The notes under the pieces: model-generated
Databases searched by the model: none
What the model saw: the letters and a program-made list of their open reading frames with translations, nothing else
What the model was told of the DNA's origin: nothing
Shown here: positions 9,732 to 18,010 of the stretch, in pieces
How positions within the stretch are numbered: the stretch's first letter is position 1
Layout of the letters: each line of letters begins with the position of its first letter
NCBI RefSeq assembly: GCF_041107455.1
Contig: NZ_JBGBPY010000001.1
Span: 2,232,001 to 2,296,000, forward strand
Length of the DNA: 64,000 bases
Direction: 5' to 3'
Source of the DNA: Rhodanobacter humi
GTDB lineage: Bacteria; Pseudomonadota; Gammaproteobacteria; Xanthomonadales; Rhodanobacteraceae
Made by a program: the position numbers and the translations under genes

Positions 9732-9747
9732 TGGCACGACCAATGCA
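9732..9747 (+). promoter_or_regulatory. sigma-54 (RpoN) type -24/-12 promoter
   Basis: TGGCACGACCAATGCA fits TGGCAC-N5-TTGCA with one mismatch (A for the first T of the -12 box). The invariant GG (9733-9734) and GC (9745-9746) are exactly 10 bases apart as required. Transcription would start near 9758, about 26 bases before the ATG at 9784. Confidence 0.65.
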
Positions 9748-9783
9748 TCTCCCCAGGCAAACAGGACACTGGGAGACGACGCC

Positions 9784-9969
9784 ATGGGCATGAACATCGA
9801 TTTCGAGAAGTTCTTTCCGCATCACGACCTGCTGATCGAGATCGGCCGGATCGAGATGGCGATGGAGACCCTGCAGGAGCGTGCCGAGAACGAGCGCGCG
9901 ATGCTGCAGCCGCGGCTGGAGTCGCGCATGGTACGGCTGCGCACCGCGTTGAAGAGCCTGCCGGTGTAA
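9784..9969 (+). CDS. 61-residue helical protein of unknown function under a sigma-54-like promoter
   Basis: A 61-residue protein starting MGMNIDFEKFFPHHDLL. The rest is predicted almost entirely helical and heptad-like (IGRIEMAMETLQERAENERAMLQ, then RMVRLRTALKSL), with no signal peptide or transmembrane segment. GGGAGA lies 7 bases before the ATG at 9784, which supports translation. The upstream sigma-54-type promoter, the CRP-type palindrome and the downstream stem-loop (9976-10002) make it a self-contained transcription unit, unusual for such a small gene. I do not recognise the family. It could be a small regulator or an adaptor; there is no direct evidence for either. Confidence 0.75.
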   Translation: MGMNIDFEKFFPHHDLLIEIGRIEMAMETLQERAENERAMLQPRLESRMVRLRTALKSLPV

Positions 9970-9975
9970 GACCTG

Positions 9976-10002
9976 CCGGAAGGGGCGCAACGCCCTTTCC
10001 GG
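9976..10002 (+). terminator. stem-loop after the 61-residue gene
   Basis: CCGGAAGGGGCG pairs with CGCCCTTTCCGG (one G-U pair) around CAA, 7 bases past the stop. There is no U-tract. The remaining 118 bp to the pepN stop show nothing else. Confidence 0.45.
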
Positions 10003-10120
10003 GTCGCCGGGTCCGGCACGTGGCCAGACTCGGCTTGGGCGAACCGGCTGCCAGCGCGCCTGATTCGCCCGCGGTCCCTGTGCGGATCGCCGTTCGACCA
10101 GGGAGCGATGTGGTACCTGG

Positions 10121-12766
10121 TCAGCCCTTGAGCATGTTGCCCACGATCTCGGCGAGGTTGCGCGAGAGTTTGTCGTGCGCGGCCAGTCCGGCGAGCGCGG
10201 CATGGGCCAAGTCGCGGCGCTGCGGTTCCAGCCGCTGCCAGCCGTTGAACGCGGTGGCGAGGCGGGCGGCGATCTGCGGATTCAGCGCGTCCAGCGCCAG
10301 CAGGCGCGCGGCGTACAGCCGGTAGCCGGCGCCGTCCACGCGGTGGAAGCCGGTGGGATTGCCGCTGGCGTAACTGCCCAGCAGGGCGCGGGCGCGGTTC
10401 GGATTCTTCAGGGTGAAGGCCGGATCGGCTTCCAGCGCCTGCACGCGGGCCAGCGCGCCCTCGCCCGGCAGTTGCGCCTGCAGTGCGAACCACTTGTCCA
10501 GCGCCAGCGGATCGTCCGCGTAGCGCGCGCGGTAGTGCGCCAGCGGCTCGGCGCTGCGCGTGGCGCCATGGCGCGCCAGCACGGCGAGTGCGCCGAGGCG
10601 GTCGGTCATGTTCGGTGCGTCGCGGTACTGCGCGGCGGCGTGGTCGCAGGCCAACGCCGGGTCGAGCAGGGCCAGCAGCTGCAGCACGCGCTGTTTCAGG
10701 CGGCGGCCGGCCTGGCTGGCGGCATCGAGCGCGGCCGTGGTCTGCGCGGCGAGCCGGCGGTACCGCGTATCCAGCCGGTCGGCGCCGAGGCGCGTGGCCA
10801 GGCGTTGCTGCAGCTGCTGGCGCAGCGCGTGGATGCGGGCCGGATCGACCACCGCTTCGCGCTCGGCCAGTTCGATCTCGCCGGGTGGCGTGAGCAGGTC
10901 GGCAAGCAGGGCGGCATCGAGTTGCGCGTCGTCGAACAGTGCGGCCAGTGCGTCGCACCAGGCCGTGACGGCCTGCGGGCCGCTGCCGTCGCGCAAGGCA
11001 TCGCAGGCGCGCTGGGCGAGCTGCTGGCCGGCTTCCCAGCGGTTGAAGCCGTCGGGATCGTGGGCGAGCAGCAGGGCGAGTTCGGCCGGCGCGTAATCGC
11101 ACTCCAGGATCACCGGCGCGGAGTAGCCGCGCAGCAGCGAGGGTACCGGGTGCTCGGCTACGTCGCGGAACACGAAGCGCTGCCCGGCCTCCGCCAGCAC
11201 CACCACCGCCTCGGTCGCGGCCGTCTGGCCGTCCAGATGCAGCGGCAGCATGCGGCCATCGGCACCGAACAGTGCCAGCTTCACCGGAATCGGCACGGGC
11301 TGCTTGTGCGGCTGCCGCGCGCCGGGCGGGGTGTGCTGCGACAGCGTGAGCGCGTATTCGCGGCGCGCGGCGTCGTATTCACCGTGCGCCTTGAGCCGCG
11401 GCGTGCCGGCCTGGCCGTACCAGGCAAGGTAAGGCGTGAGGTCGATACCGTTCGCCTCGCCCAGCGCAGCGAGGAAATCCTCGATGGTGGCGGAGCGGCC
11501 GTCGTTGCGGCTGAAGTACAGGTCGGTGCCGCGGCGGAAGCCTTCCGTGCCCAGCCTGCCGGCCAGCATGCGTACCAGTTCGGCGCCCTTCTCGTACACG
11601 GTGGCGGTGTAGAAGTTGTTGATCTCGCGGTATTCGGCCGGGCGCACCGGATGCGCCAGCGGGCCGGCATCCTCCGGGAACTGCGCACGGCGCAGCAGCG
11701 CGACGTCCTCGATGCGCTTCAGCGGCGCCGAGTTCATGTCGGCCGAGAAGCTCTGCTCGCGGAACACCGTGAAGCCTTCCTTGAGGCTCAGCTGGAACCA
11801 GTCGCGGCAGGTGACGCGGTTGCCGCTCCAGTTGTGGAAGTACTCGTGCGCGATCACCGCCTCGACGCGGCGGTACTCGTCGTCGGTGCTGGCGTCGGGG
11901 TCGGCCAGCAGGCACTTCGCGTTGAAGATGTTGAGACCCTTGTTCTCCATCGCGCCCATGTTGAAGTCGTGGGTGGCGACGACGTGGAACACGGCCAGGT
12001 CGTAGTTGCGGCCGTAGGCCTGCTCGTCCCAGCGCATCGAGCGTTCCAGCGCGTCCATCGCGTAGTGGCAGCGCCCGATTGCGTCGGCTTCGGCCCAGAT
12101 CTTCAGCTGCACGTCGCGGCCATCGGCGGTGCGGTAGTCGCGCTCGATCTTCTCCAGCCGGCCGGCGACCAGGGCGAACAGGTAGCTGGGCCTGGGATGC
12201 GGATCGACGAAGCGCGCCCAGTGGCGGCCGCCCTCCAGTTCGCCCGCGCCGTCGGGATTGCCGCCGACCAGCAGCACCGGAAAGCGCGCGCGGTCGGCGC
12301 GCAAGGTCACGGTGTAGCCGGACTGCACGTCGGGGCGATCAGGGAAGAAGGTGATGTGGCGAAAGCCCTGCGCCTCGCACTGGGTCAGCAGGAAGCCGGT
12401 TTCGCGCGGACCGGAGAGGTACAGGCCTTCCAGCGCGGTGTTCGCGGCGGGCTGCACGCGCACGCGCGTTTCCAGCACGCTGCCGTCGCGGACACCGTCC
12501 ACCTCGAGGCCGCCGTCGATCAGGCGGTACACGTCGGCGGGCAGCGGCCGGCCGTCCAGCGCGATGGACAGCAGTTCGAGGTTCTCGCCGTCCAGGCGCA
12601 GCGGTTCGTCCTGCTCGGGATCGCGGCGCAGCAGCAGTTTCGCGGCCACCTCGGTGGCGTCGATGCCCAGTTCGAAATCCAGCTCCACGTGCTCCACCCG
12701 CCAGGCCGGCGCCCGGTAGTCGACGAGGCGGATCGGCAGGCTGGCAGCATCGGGGCGGGCGTTCAT
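10121..12766 (-). CDS. pepN: aminopeptidase N (M1 family)
   Basis: An 881-residue M1 metallopeptidase, the size of E. coli PepN. The exopeptidase motif GAMEN is at 271-275 and the zinc site HEYFHNW begins at 307, with the downstream glutamate in RDWFQLSLKEGFTVF. Spacing matches E. coli PepN closely. It lacks a signal peptide and should be cytosolic, removing N-terminal residues from peptides. The start at 12766 (MNARPD) is taken; an ATG twelve bases upstream is also possible, and neither has a clear ribosome site. The divergent aldose epimerase gene begins 77 bases away. Confidence 0.96.
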   Translation of the reverse strand: MNARPDAASLPIRLVDYRAPAWRVEHVELDFELGIDATEVAAKLLLRRDPEQDEPLRLDGENLELLSIALDGRPLPADVYRLIDGGLEVDGVRDGSVLETRVRVQPAANTALEGLYLSGPRETGFLLTQCEAQGFRHITFFPDRPDVQSGYTVTLRADRARFPVLLVGGNPDGAGELEGGRHWARFVDPHPRPSYLFALVAGRLEKIERDYRTADGRDVQLKIWAEADAIGRCHYAMDALERSMRWDEQAYGRNYDLAVFHVVATHDFNMGAMENKGLNIFNAKCLLADPDASTDDEYRRVEAVIAHEYFHNWSGNRVTCRDWFQLSLKEGFTVFREQSFSADMNSAPLKRIEDVALLRRAQFPEDAGPLAHPVRPAEYREINNFYTATVYEKGAELVRMLAGRLGTEGFRRGTDLYFSRNDGRSATIEDFLAALGEANGIDLTPYLAWYGQAGTPRLKAHGEYDAARREYALTLSQHTPPGARQPHKQPVPIPVKLALFGADGRMLPLHLDGQTAATEAVVVLAEAGQRFVFRDVAEHPVPSLLRGYSAPVILECDYAPAELALLLAHDPDGFNRWEAGQQLAQRACDALRDGSGPQAVTAWCDALAALFDDAQLDAALLADLLTPPGEIELAEREAVVDPARIHALRQQLQQRLATRLGADRLDTRYRRLAAQTTAALDAASQAGRRLKQRVLQLLALLDPALACDHAAAQYRDAPNMTDRLGALAVLARHGATRSAEPLAHYRARYADDPLALDKWFALQAQLPGEGALARVQALEADPAFTLKNPNRARALLGSYASGNPTGFHRVDGAGYRLYAARLLALDALNPQIAARLATAFNGWQRLEPQRRDLAHAALAGLAAHDKLSRNLAEIVGNMLKG

Positions 12767-12843
12767 GCGTTGGCACATCGTGGCGTGGGGACGGATCAGG
12801 CTAACATGCGGAGTCTTTCCCTCGCCTTCAACCGGAGCATGCG

Positions 12844-13842
12844 ATGACGCGTTTCCACGCCGCCGAGGCCATGCTGGGCATGCAGCCCGTGGTGCAGCTG
12901 GAGGATGTCGCGGGCGGTCGCCGCGTGCGCATCGCGCGACTCGGCGCCGCGTTGCTGAATTTCGAGGCGAACGAGGGCGGCGCGTGGCACGACTACGCCG
13001 ACGGCTACCGCGACGATGCCGAGATCGCCGCGCACTCCGGCTCGCGCTTCGCGATCATGGTGCCGTTCGCCGGCCGCATCGCCGATGCGCGCTACACATT
13101 CGACGGCGAGGTGCAGGACTTGCAGCCCGGCGTAGTCGGCGCCGCGCGCGCCAGCCGCCACGGCTTCGTGCGCGGCACCACGTTCGAGCTCGCCGCGCTC
13201 GGTGCGGACGAGCGGCAGGCGCAGGTGACGCTGACCACCACGGCGATCCGTCCGCAGCCCGGTTACCCGCATGCGATCGATCTCGCGGTGACGCTCACGC
13301 TGGACGCCGCCGGCCTCACGCTGGAAGCGGTGATGCGCAACGTGGGCGACAGCGTGGCGCCGTGCTTCTTCGGCTGGCATCCGTATTTCCGGCTGGCCGA
13401 CGCCACCGTGGACGGCTGGGAACTCACGGTCCCCGCCGAGACCCTGGTGCGCACCGGCGCCGACCTGATCGCGTTGCCGGGTGAGGCGGCCTACGTGGCG
13501 CTGGACGATGCGCCCGCGCTGGATTTCCGCGAGCCGCGCGTGATCGACGACCGCATCATCGACCAGGGTTACACCGACCTTGAGCCCGACGCCGACGGTC
13601 GCATCCGCACGCACCTGCGCGACCCGGCCAGCGGCCGCGCCCTGCGGGTGTGGCAGGAACACGGCCTGATGCACGCCTTCACCTCCGACACGATCAGTCG
13701 CGACGTGCGCCGCGCGATCGCGCTGGAGCCGATGGAGTGCATGGCGAACGCGTTCAACCGGCCCGAGTGCGCGGACGCGATCCGGCTGGAGCCGGGCACG
13801 GAACGACGTTATCGCTGCGGCGTGGAGATCGTTGCGGCATGA
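12844..13842 (+). CDS. aldose 1-epimerase family protein
   Basis: A 332-residue member of the galactose mutarotase-like superfamily. Seen in the sequence are FAIMVPFAGRIADARYTFDGE, a conserved His in ASRHGFVRG (sugar-binding His in GalM), FFGWHPYFRL (catalytic His region) and a late ALEPMECMANAFN with the glutamate typical of the family. It lacks a signal peptide, so it is probably cytosolic and interconverts alpha and beta anomers of a hexose. The exact sugar cannot be read from sequence. Its stop overlaps the next start by four bases (ATGA), so the two genes are co-translated. Confidence 0.88.
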   Translation: MTRFHAAEAMLGMQPVVQLEDVAGGRRVRIARLGAALLNFEANEGGAWHDYADGYRDDAEIAAHSGSRFAIMVPFAGRIADARYTFDGEVQDLQPGVVGAARASRHGFVRGTTFELAALGADERQAQVTLTTTAIRPQPGYPHAIDLAVTLTLDAAGLTLEAVMRNVGDSVAPCFFGWHPYFRLADATVDGWELTVPAETLVRTGADLIALPGEAAYVALDDAPALDFREPRVIDDRIIDQGYTDLEPDADGRIRTHLRDPASGRALRVWQEHGLMHAFTSDTISRDVRRAIALEPMECMANAFNRPECADAIRLEPGTERRYRCGVEIVAA

Positions 13843-14786
13843 GCGCGCTGCCCGACATCGACGCCATCCGCGATGCCGCCGCACGCATCGCGCCACACGC
13901 CACGGTGACGCCGGTGCTGCGCAGCACGGCACTGGATGCGCTGGTCGGCGCCGAACTGCATTTCAAATGCGAGAACCTGCAGCGCGGCGGCGCATTCAAG
14001 TTCCGCGGCGCCTGCAACGCGGTGTGGTCGCTGACGGACGACGAGGCCGCGCATGGCGTGGTCACGCATTCCTCCGGCAACCACGGCAATGCGCTGGCGC
14101 TGGCCGCCGCCACCCGTGGCATCGCCGCGCACGTGGTGGTGCCCGAGGGCGCGGTACAGGCCAAGCTGGACGCGATCGCGCGCGCCGGCGGCACGTTGCA
14201 TCGCTGCGCACCGAACCAGGCCGCACGCGAGGCGATGTGCGACCAAGTGCAGGCGCAAACCGGCGCCGTGCTGGTGCACCCCTATGCCGACGCGCGGGTG
14301 ATGGCGGGGCAGGGCACGATCGCGCTGGAGCTGCTGCGGCAGGCACCGCAACTCGATGCACTCATCACGCCGGTCGGCGGCGGTGGCCTGGCCGCGGGCG
14401 CGGCCATCGCCGCGCATGCGCTCAGGCCGGAACTCATGCTGTTCGGTGCGGAACCGGCCGGCGCCGACGATGCGGCGCGTTCGCTGGCGGCGGGTGAGCG
14501 TGTGACGAGCGTGGTGCCGGACACGCTGTGCGACGGCCTGCGCGCATTGGTGGGCGAAGCCAACCTCGACGCCTTGCACGCCCAACGCGTGGAGGTGGTC
14601 ACGGTGAGCGACGCGGAAACCGTCGCCGCGATGCGCCTGCTGTGGAGCGAACTGAAGCAGGTGGTGGAAGTGTCCAGCGCCACCGTGCTGGCCGCGATAC
14701 TCAAGCAGCCGCGGCGTTTCGCCGGCAGGCGCGTGGGCGTGGTGCTCACCGGCGGCAACGTCGATCTCGACGCGCTGCCTTGGTGA
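13839..14786 (+). CDS. PLP-dependent threonine/serine dehydratase or serine racemase family
   Basis: A 315-residue fold-type II PLP enzyme. The Schiff-base lysine lies in GGAFKFRGA, the phosphate-binding and substrate loop in SSGNHGNALALAA, and the glycine loop in PVGGGGLAAGAA. It lacks the C-terminal ACT-like regulatory domain of biosynthetic IlvA, so it resembles catabolic threonine/serine dehydratases, serine racemases or threo-3-hydroxyaspartate ammonia-lyases, which cannot be told apart here. It starts inside the aldose epimerase stop codon (ATGA). A palindromic REP element begins right after its stop. Confidence 0.88.
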   Translation: MSALPDIDAIRDAAARIAPHATVTPVLRSTALDALVGAELHFKCENLQRGGAFKFRGACNAVWSLTDDEAAHGVVTHSSGNHGNALALAAATRGIAAHVVVPEGAVQAKLDAIARAGGTLHRCAPNQAAREAMCDQVQAQTGAVLVHPYADARVMAGQGTIALELLRQAPQLDALITPVGGGGLAAGAAIAAHALRPELMLFGAEPAGADDAARSLAAGERVTSVVPDTLCDGLRALVGEANLDALHAQRVEVVTVSDAETVAAMRLLWSELKQVVEVSSATVLAAILKQPRRFAGRRVGVVLTGGNVDLDALPW

Positions 14787-14850
14787 CGTATCGCGGCTGA
14801 AGCCGCTCCCACAGGGTGGCCGTCGTAGGAGCGGCTTCAGCCGCGATACG
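14787..14850. repeat. REP-type palindromic element, copy 1
   Basis: CGTATCGCGGCTGAAGCCGC at the left end is mirrored by GCGGCTTCAGCCGCGATACG at the right, with a short unpaired centre. The same element recurs at 44965-45028 and 63594-63659. It starts on the base after the dehydratase stop and ends 3 bases before the desaturase stop of the convergent gene, so it may serve as a shared 3'-end structure. Confidence 0.9.
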
Positions 14851-14853
14851 CAT

Positions 14854-15969
14854 TCACGCCACGGCGGATTCTTCGGCGGCAACCGTCGCGTCGACTTGCG
14901 CAGCCGTGGTGTTGCCCGGCTGGTGATGCGCCAGCGCGTGCAGGTCGAGCTGGGCGACCGGCACCGGGCGCAAGGTCTCCGGATCGAACGCCACCTCTCC
15001 CGGTTTCCAGCCTTCCGGCCGGAATACCGTGCACAGGAAGCGCTTCGTCGAAGCCCAGTGCAGGCCGATCAGGCCGTGGTTGTTGTCCGCGTCCACCACA
15101 GGGTCGCCCACGCCGGTGGGGCGCGGCGGCTCGCCGTACAGCGCGGTGCCGAACAGCACGTCCCAGATCGAGAGCACCTGGCCGAAGTTGCAGTTGTGCA
15201 GCTTCGGCCGCTCCGGGTCCACCAGCATGTGGTGCAGGCGGTGGAATTTCGGATCGACGAACACGCGCTCGAACCATCGGCCGAAGCCCAGCCGCGTGTT
15301 GGTGTGCGAGAGGTTCTGCACCAGCTCGCCCAGCAGCATCAGCCACGCGAACTCGTCCGGGTCCACGCCCATCACCAGGCCCACCACGGCGAGGATCATC
15401 GACTGGATGAAGCCGTCGATCAGGTTGCCGCGGTCGTTGGTCCAGCAGCTCATCTGCCGCGTGCTGTGGTGCATGCTGTGCAGCGCCCACCACCACGGCA
15501 GCGCGTGCTGGGTGCGGTGCATCCAGTAGTACGTGAAGTCGTACAGCACGTAATACGCGCCGAACAGCAGCCAGGGATGGCCGTTGAACCACGGCACCAG
15601 GGCCGTCAGCGCGAGCGGCGAGCCGGTGCTCGACGTGGCCGGATCGGCGCCCCCGAACAGGTGGCTGAACGGCATCAGGATCAGGTAGGTGAACAGCGGG
15701 AAGATGCCCATCAGCATCATCACCGTGTAGTTGCGGTCCACCAGGGTGAGCTTGCGGTCGCTCCACTTTTCCGCGGGGAAGAACGTTTCCAGCGGACGGA
15801 ACAGGAAGCCGATGATGCCGATCTGCAGCGCCGCGATCAGCAGCGAGGCGGCGATGTCGCGCGGGTCGCCGGAGAGCTTGCCCAGGTGCAGCAGGTCGAG
15901 CGCGGGCGCCACGGCATGGCTGCTCAGCCAGTCGACGAGGTGGGACCAGAGTTGGGGGAGCGAGTACAT
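14854..15969 (-). CDS. sterol desaturase / fatty acid hydroxylase family membrane protein
   Basis: A 371-residue integral membrane di-iron protein. Histidine clusters diagnostic of the family are visible: HRTQH, HSMHHS, a histidine in SHTNT and HRLHH. Several hydrophobic segments precede and separate them (SLLIAALQIGIIGFLF, MLMGIFPLFTYLILM). Such enzymes use O2 to hydroxylate or desaturate lipids; the substrate here is unknown. The ATG at 15969 is chosen (MYSLPQLWSHL); a GTG fourteen codons upstream is possible. The C-terminus beyond the catalytic part is Ala-rich and poorly conserved looking. Confidence 0.88.
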   Translation of the reverse strand: MYSLPQLWSHLVDWLSSHAVAPALDLLHLGKLSGDPRDIAASLLIAALQIGIIGFLFRPLETFFPAEKWSDRKLTLVDRNYTVMMLMGIFPLFTYLILMPFSHLFGGADPATSSTGSPLALTALVPWFNGHPWLLFGAYYVLYDFTYYWMHRTQHALPWWWALHSMHHSTRQMSCWTNDRGNLIDGFIQSMILAVVGLVMGVDPDEFAWLMLLGELVQNLSHTNTRLGFGRWFERVFVDPKFHRLHHMLVDPERPKLHNCNFGQVLSIWDVLFGTALYGEPPRPTGVGDPVVDADNNHGLIGLHWASTKRFLCTVFRPEGWKPGEVAFDPETLRPVPVAQLDLHALAHHQPGNTTAAQVDATVAAEESAVA

Positions 15970-16062
15970 CGGCAAATTCGCGGGGAACGGCAGCGCGCAT
16001 GATACCGCCACGATTTTGGCGTCGCACTGAATGCGCAGCGCGCGAACTTGCGATGGAAAGGA

Positions 16063-16148
16063 GTGAGTGAAGAGGAGTGAGAAGTGAGAGAGGAGCAGGG
16101 CGCGCCGCCTCCCATGCTTTCTCTATCTACTCACTCCTCTTCACTCAC
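16063..16148. repeat. inverted repeat of GAGTGAGTGAAGAGG type
   Basis: GTGAGTGAAGAGGAGTGAG at 16063-16081 is the exact reverse complement of 16130-16148. A diverged single arm of similar sequence lies downstream of nirK near 60706-60735, which suggests a second family of dispersed repeats. Confidence 0.7.
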
Positions 16149-16176
16149 TTCTCGCCATCGCGCACATGCTGCACCC

Positions 16177-17061
16177 CTACCGGCGCCGCAGCCGCACGCC
16201 GCTCACCGCGCACAGGCCCAGCAGCACGAAGGCTATGCCCAGCCACTCCATCGCGCGCGGTCGTTCGTCAAGGATCAACCACGCCAGCAGCACGCCCACG
16301 ATGGGTACGCCCAGGCTGCCCACGCTGGCCAGCGTGGTGGGCAGCCGGCGCAGCACGATCGACCACAGCCACCAGGCGAGGCTGGATGCCATCAGCACGC
16401 TGTAGGCGAGCCCCGCGATGAAGGCGCCGTTCCACGCGATCACGCGTTGCGGCACGGCCAGCGCCACGATGCCCAGCGCCACGCCGCCGGCCAGCATCTG
16501 CCACGCAGTAAGGCCCAGCGCGGACACCGCGTGCCGGCGGAACAGCCGCTTGCTCAGCACCGTGCCGCCGGCCCAGGCCACGCCGCCCGCGATCGCCAGC
16601 ACGGTGCTCGTCGCGTTGCCCAGTCCGCGCCACGGTTCGATGATGCAGATCAAGCCGATGGCGGCGAATGCGATGCCCAGCCAGTGCCGGCCCGTGGGCC
16701 GTTCGCGCAGGATCAGCCAGGCCAGCAGCACCGCCCAGAACGGCATGGTGTAGGCCAGCAGCGCCACATGGCCCGCGCCGCCACTCACCAGCGCCCACTG
16801 TTCCAGCCCCTGGAACGCCGCCGTCTGGCACAGGCCGATCAGGATGGTGGGCAGCAAGGGCGGCGGCTGCAGCGACTGCCGCGCCAGCAGCAGCGCCGCG
16901 AACAGCACCGCCGCGCCCAGCAGGTAGCGCAGCGCCGCGAAATCGAACGGTCCCGCATACGCCAGCACCTGCTTCATCACCACCCAGCTGTAGGCCCACA
17001 GGACTATCGTGGCGAGCAGTGCCAGCATGGCGCCGCGTTGGGAGTTGGGCGATGCGATCAT
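16177..17061 (-). CDS. EamA/DMT-family transporter
   Basis: A 294-residue protein with about ten hydrophobic helices arranged as two EamA repeats (first from MLALLATIVLWAYSWVVMKQ, second from VLAIAGGVAWAGGTVLSKRLF). The repeats end in the typical AWLILRERPTGRHWLGIAFAA and AWLILDERPRAMEWLGIAFVL signatures. These drug/metabolite-superfamily proteins usually export amino acids or other metabolites across the inner membrane; the substrate is not predictable. The start at 17061 (MIASPNSQRGAML) precedes the first helix. A longer in-frame extension upstream has no family similarity. Confidence 0.88.
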   Translation of the reverse strand: MIASPNSQRGAMLALLATIVLWAYSWVVMKQVLAYAGPFDFAALRYLLGAAVLFAALLLARQSLQPPPLLPTILIGLCQTAAFQGLEQWALVSGGAGHVALLAYTMPFWAVLLAWLILRERPTGRHWLGIAFAAIGLICIIEPWRGLGNATSTVLAIAGGVAWAGGTVLSKRLFRRHAVSALGLTAWQMLAGGVALGIVALAVPQRVIAWNGAFIAGLAYSVLMASSLAWWLWSIVLRRLPTTLASVGSLGVPIVGVLLAWLILDERPRAMEWLGIAFVLLGLCAVSGVRLRRR

Positions 17062-17185
17062 CGATGGCGAGCAGATGGAAAGCCGCGAGTGTAGTCGCTG
17101 CGCTGCCCCATCGGCTTGCGGCGGGAGGCCGGGAGGGGGTTCACTACCGCCCTTCGCGCGCACCGCGCCGTATCGGGATCTCCGC

Positions 17186-17746
17186 ATGCACCGTTGCCAC
17201 TGGGCCAGCGCCGACGATGCGCCGATGTGCGCCTACCACGACGCCGAATGGGGCGTGCCGCTGCACGACGACCACGCACTGTTCGAGTTCCTGTGCCTCG
17301 AGGGCGCGCAGGCGGGCTTGTCGTGGCGCACCGTGCTGGCCAAGCGCGACAACTACCGCAAGGCCTTCCATGGTTTCGACATCGCCCGCGTGGCGGCGAT
17401 GAAGGATCGTGAGCTGGAGAAGCTGCTGCTCGACCCCGGCATCATCCGCAACCGCCTCAAGGTGACCGCGGCGCGTGACAACGCCATCGCCGCGCAAAAA
17501 GTCATCGCCGAATGCGGCAGCCTGGATGCCTACCTGTGGTCCTTCGTGGACGGCAAGCCGCTGCGCAATCGCTGGAAGGACCGCAGCGAGGTGCCCGCGA
17601 GCACGCCGCTGTCCGACCGCATGAGCAAAGAGCTGAAGAAGCGCGGCTTCCGCTTCGTCGGCACCACCATTTGCTACTCGCTGATGCAGGCCACCGGCAT
17701 GATCAACGATCACCTGGTCGGCTGCTTCCGGCATGGGCAGGTGTGA
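17186..17746 (+). CDS. tag: DNA-3-methyladenine glycosylase I
   Basis: A 186-residue Tag protein. The zinc-snap residues are visible: Cys and His near the start (MHRCHWA, AYHDAEWG) and His/Cys near the end (NDHLVGCFRH). The core HhH-like region contains EGAQAGLSWRTVLAKRDNYRKAF and GIIRNRLKVTAARDNA, both highly conserved. It removes 3-methyladenine from alkylated DNA in base excision repair. The ATG at 17186 gives the standard N-terminus; upstream in-frame sequence is not conserved. Confidence 0.95.
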   Translation: MHRCHWASADDAPMCAYHDAEWGVPLHDDHALFEFLCLEGAQAGLSWRTVLAKRDNYRKAFHGFDIARVAAMKDRELEKLLLDPGIIRNRLKVTAARDNAIAAQKVIAECGSLDAYLWSFVDGKPLRNRWKDRSEVPASTPLSDRMSKELKKRGFRFVGTTICYSLMQATGMINDHLVGCFRHGQV

Positions 17747-17770
17747 GTGCGTGACGGCAGGCGCGTGAAG

Positions 17771-17786
17771 CGTGAGCCACATCACG
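17771..17786. promoter_or_regulatory. CRP/Clp-like palindrome, weaker match
   Basis: CGTGAGCCACATCACG keeps GTGA-N6-TCAC with both outer bases changed. It lies 25 bases after the tag stop and about 225 bases before the exported-protein gene at 18011. It is a candidate only; the 264-bp gap has no gene. Confidence 0.35.
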
Positions 17787-18010
17787 CAAGTTCCTGCATC
17801 CTGAATGCAACGCACACTTTCCCGGGAATGCCCGCTGAATCCGTCGCATTTCCCTGCTTGCGCAGGAACGGAACTTGGCGAAATCTAGCGGCGGCGCTGC
17901 GGGGGTTCCTACGCTCTCCCATCCACGCCGGCGAAGGAAGCCGCGGAACGGCGGGGCGGGATGCTCGCAGCGCACATGCCTACAGGGGGCATCACTTCCG
18001 GGAGAGATCC

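Larger units (their letters stand above)
9165..9783. other. 619-bp gene-free region with structured RNA signals
   Basis: Between the mnmG start and the 61-residue protein gene I find no supported coding sequence. The stretch holds two plus-strand terminator-like hairpins (9341-9370, 9452-9483), a 13-bp stem with a 37-base loop (9489-9551), a small stem around 9596-9624 and a promoter region (9713-9747). Because no plus-strand gene lies upstream, the first terminator implies a short untranslated plus-strand transcript. Confidence 0.6.

Noticed and set aside
10175-12847. 890-codon open frame antisense to pepN
   Set aside because: Shadow of the real M1 peptidase, which shows GAMEN and HExxH.
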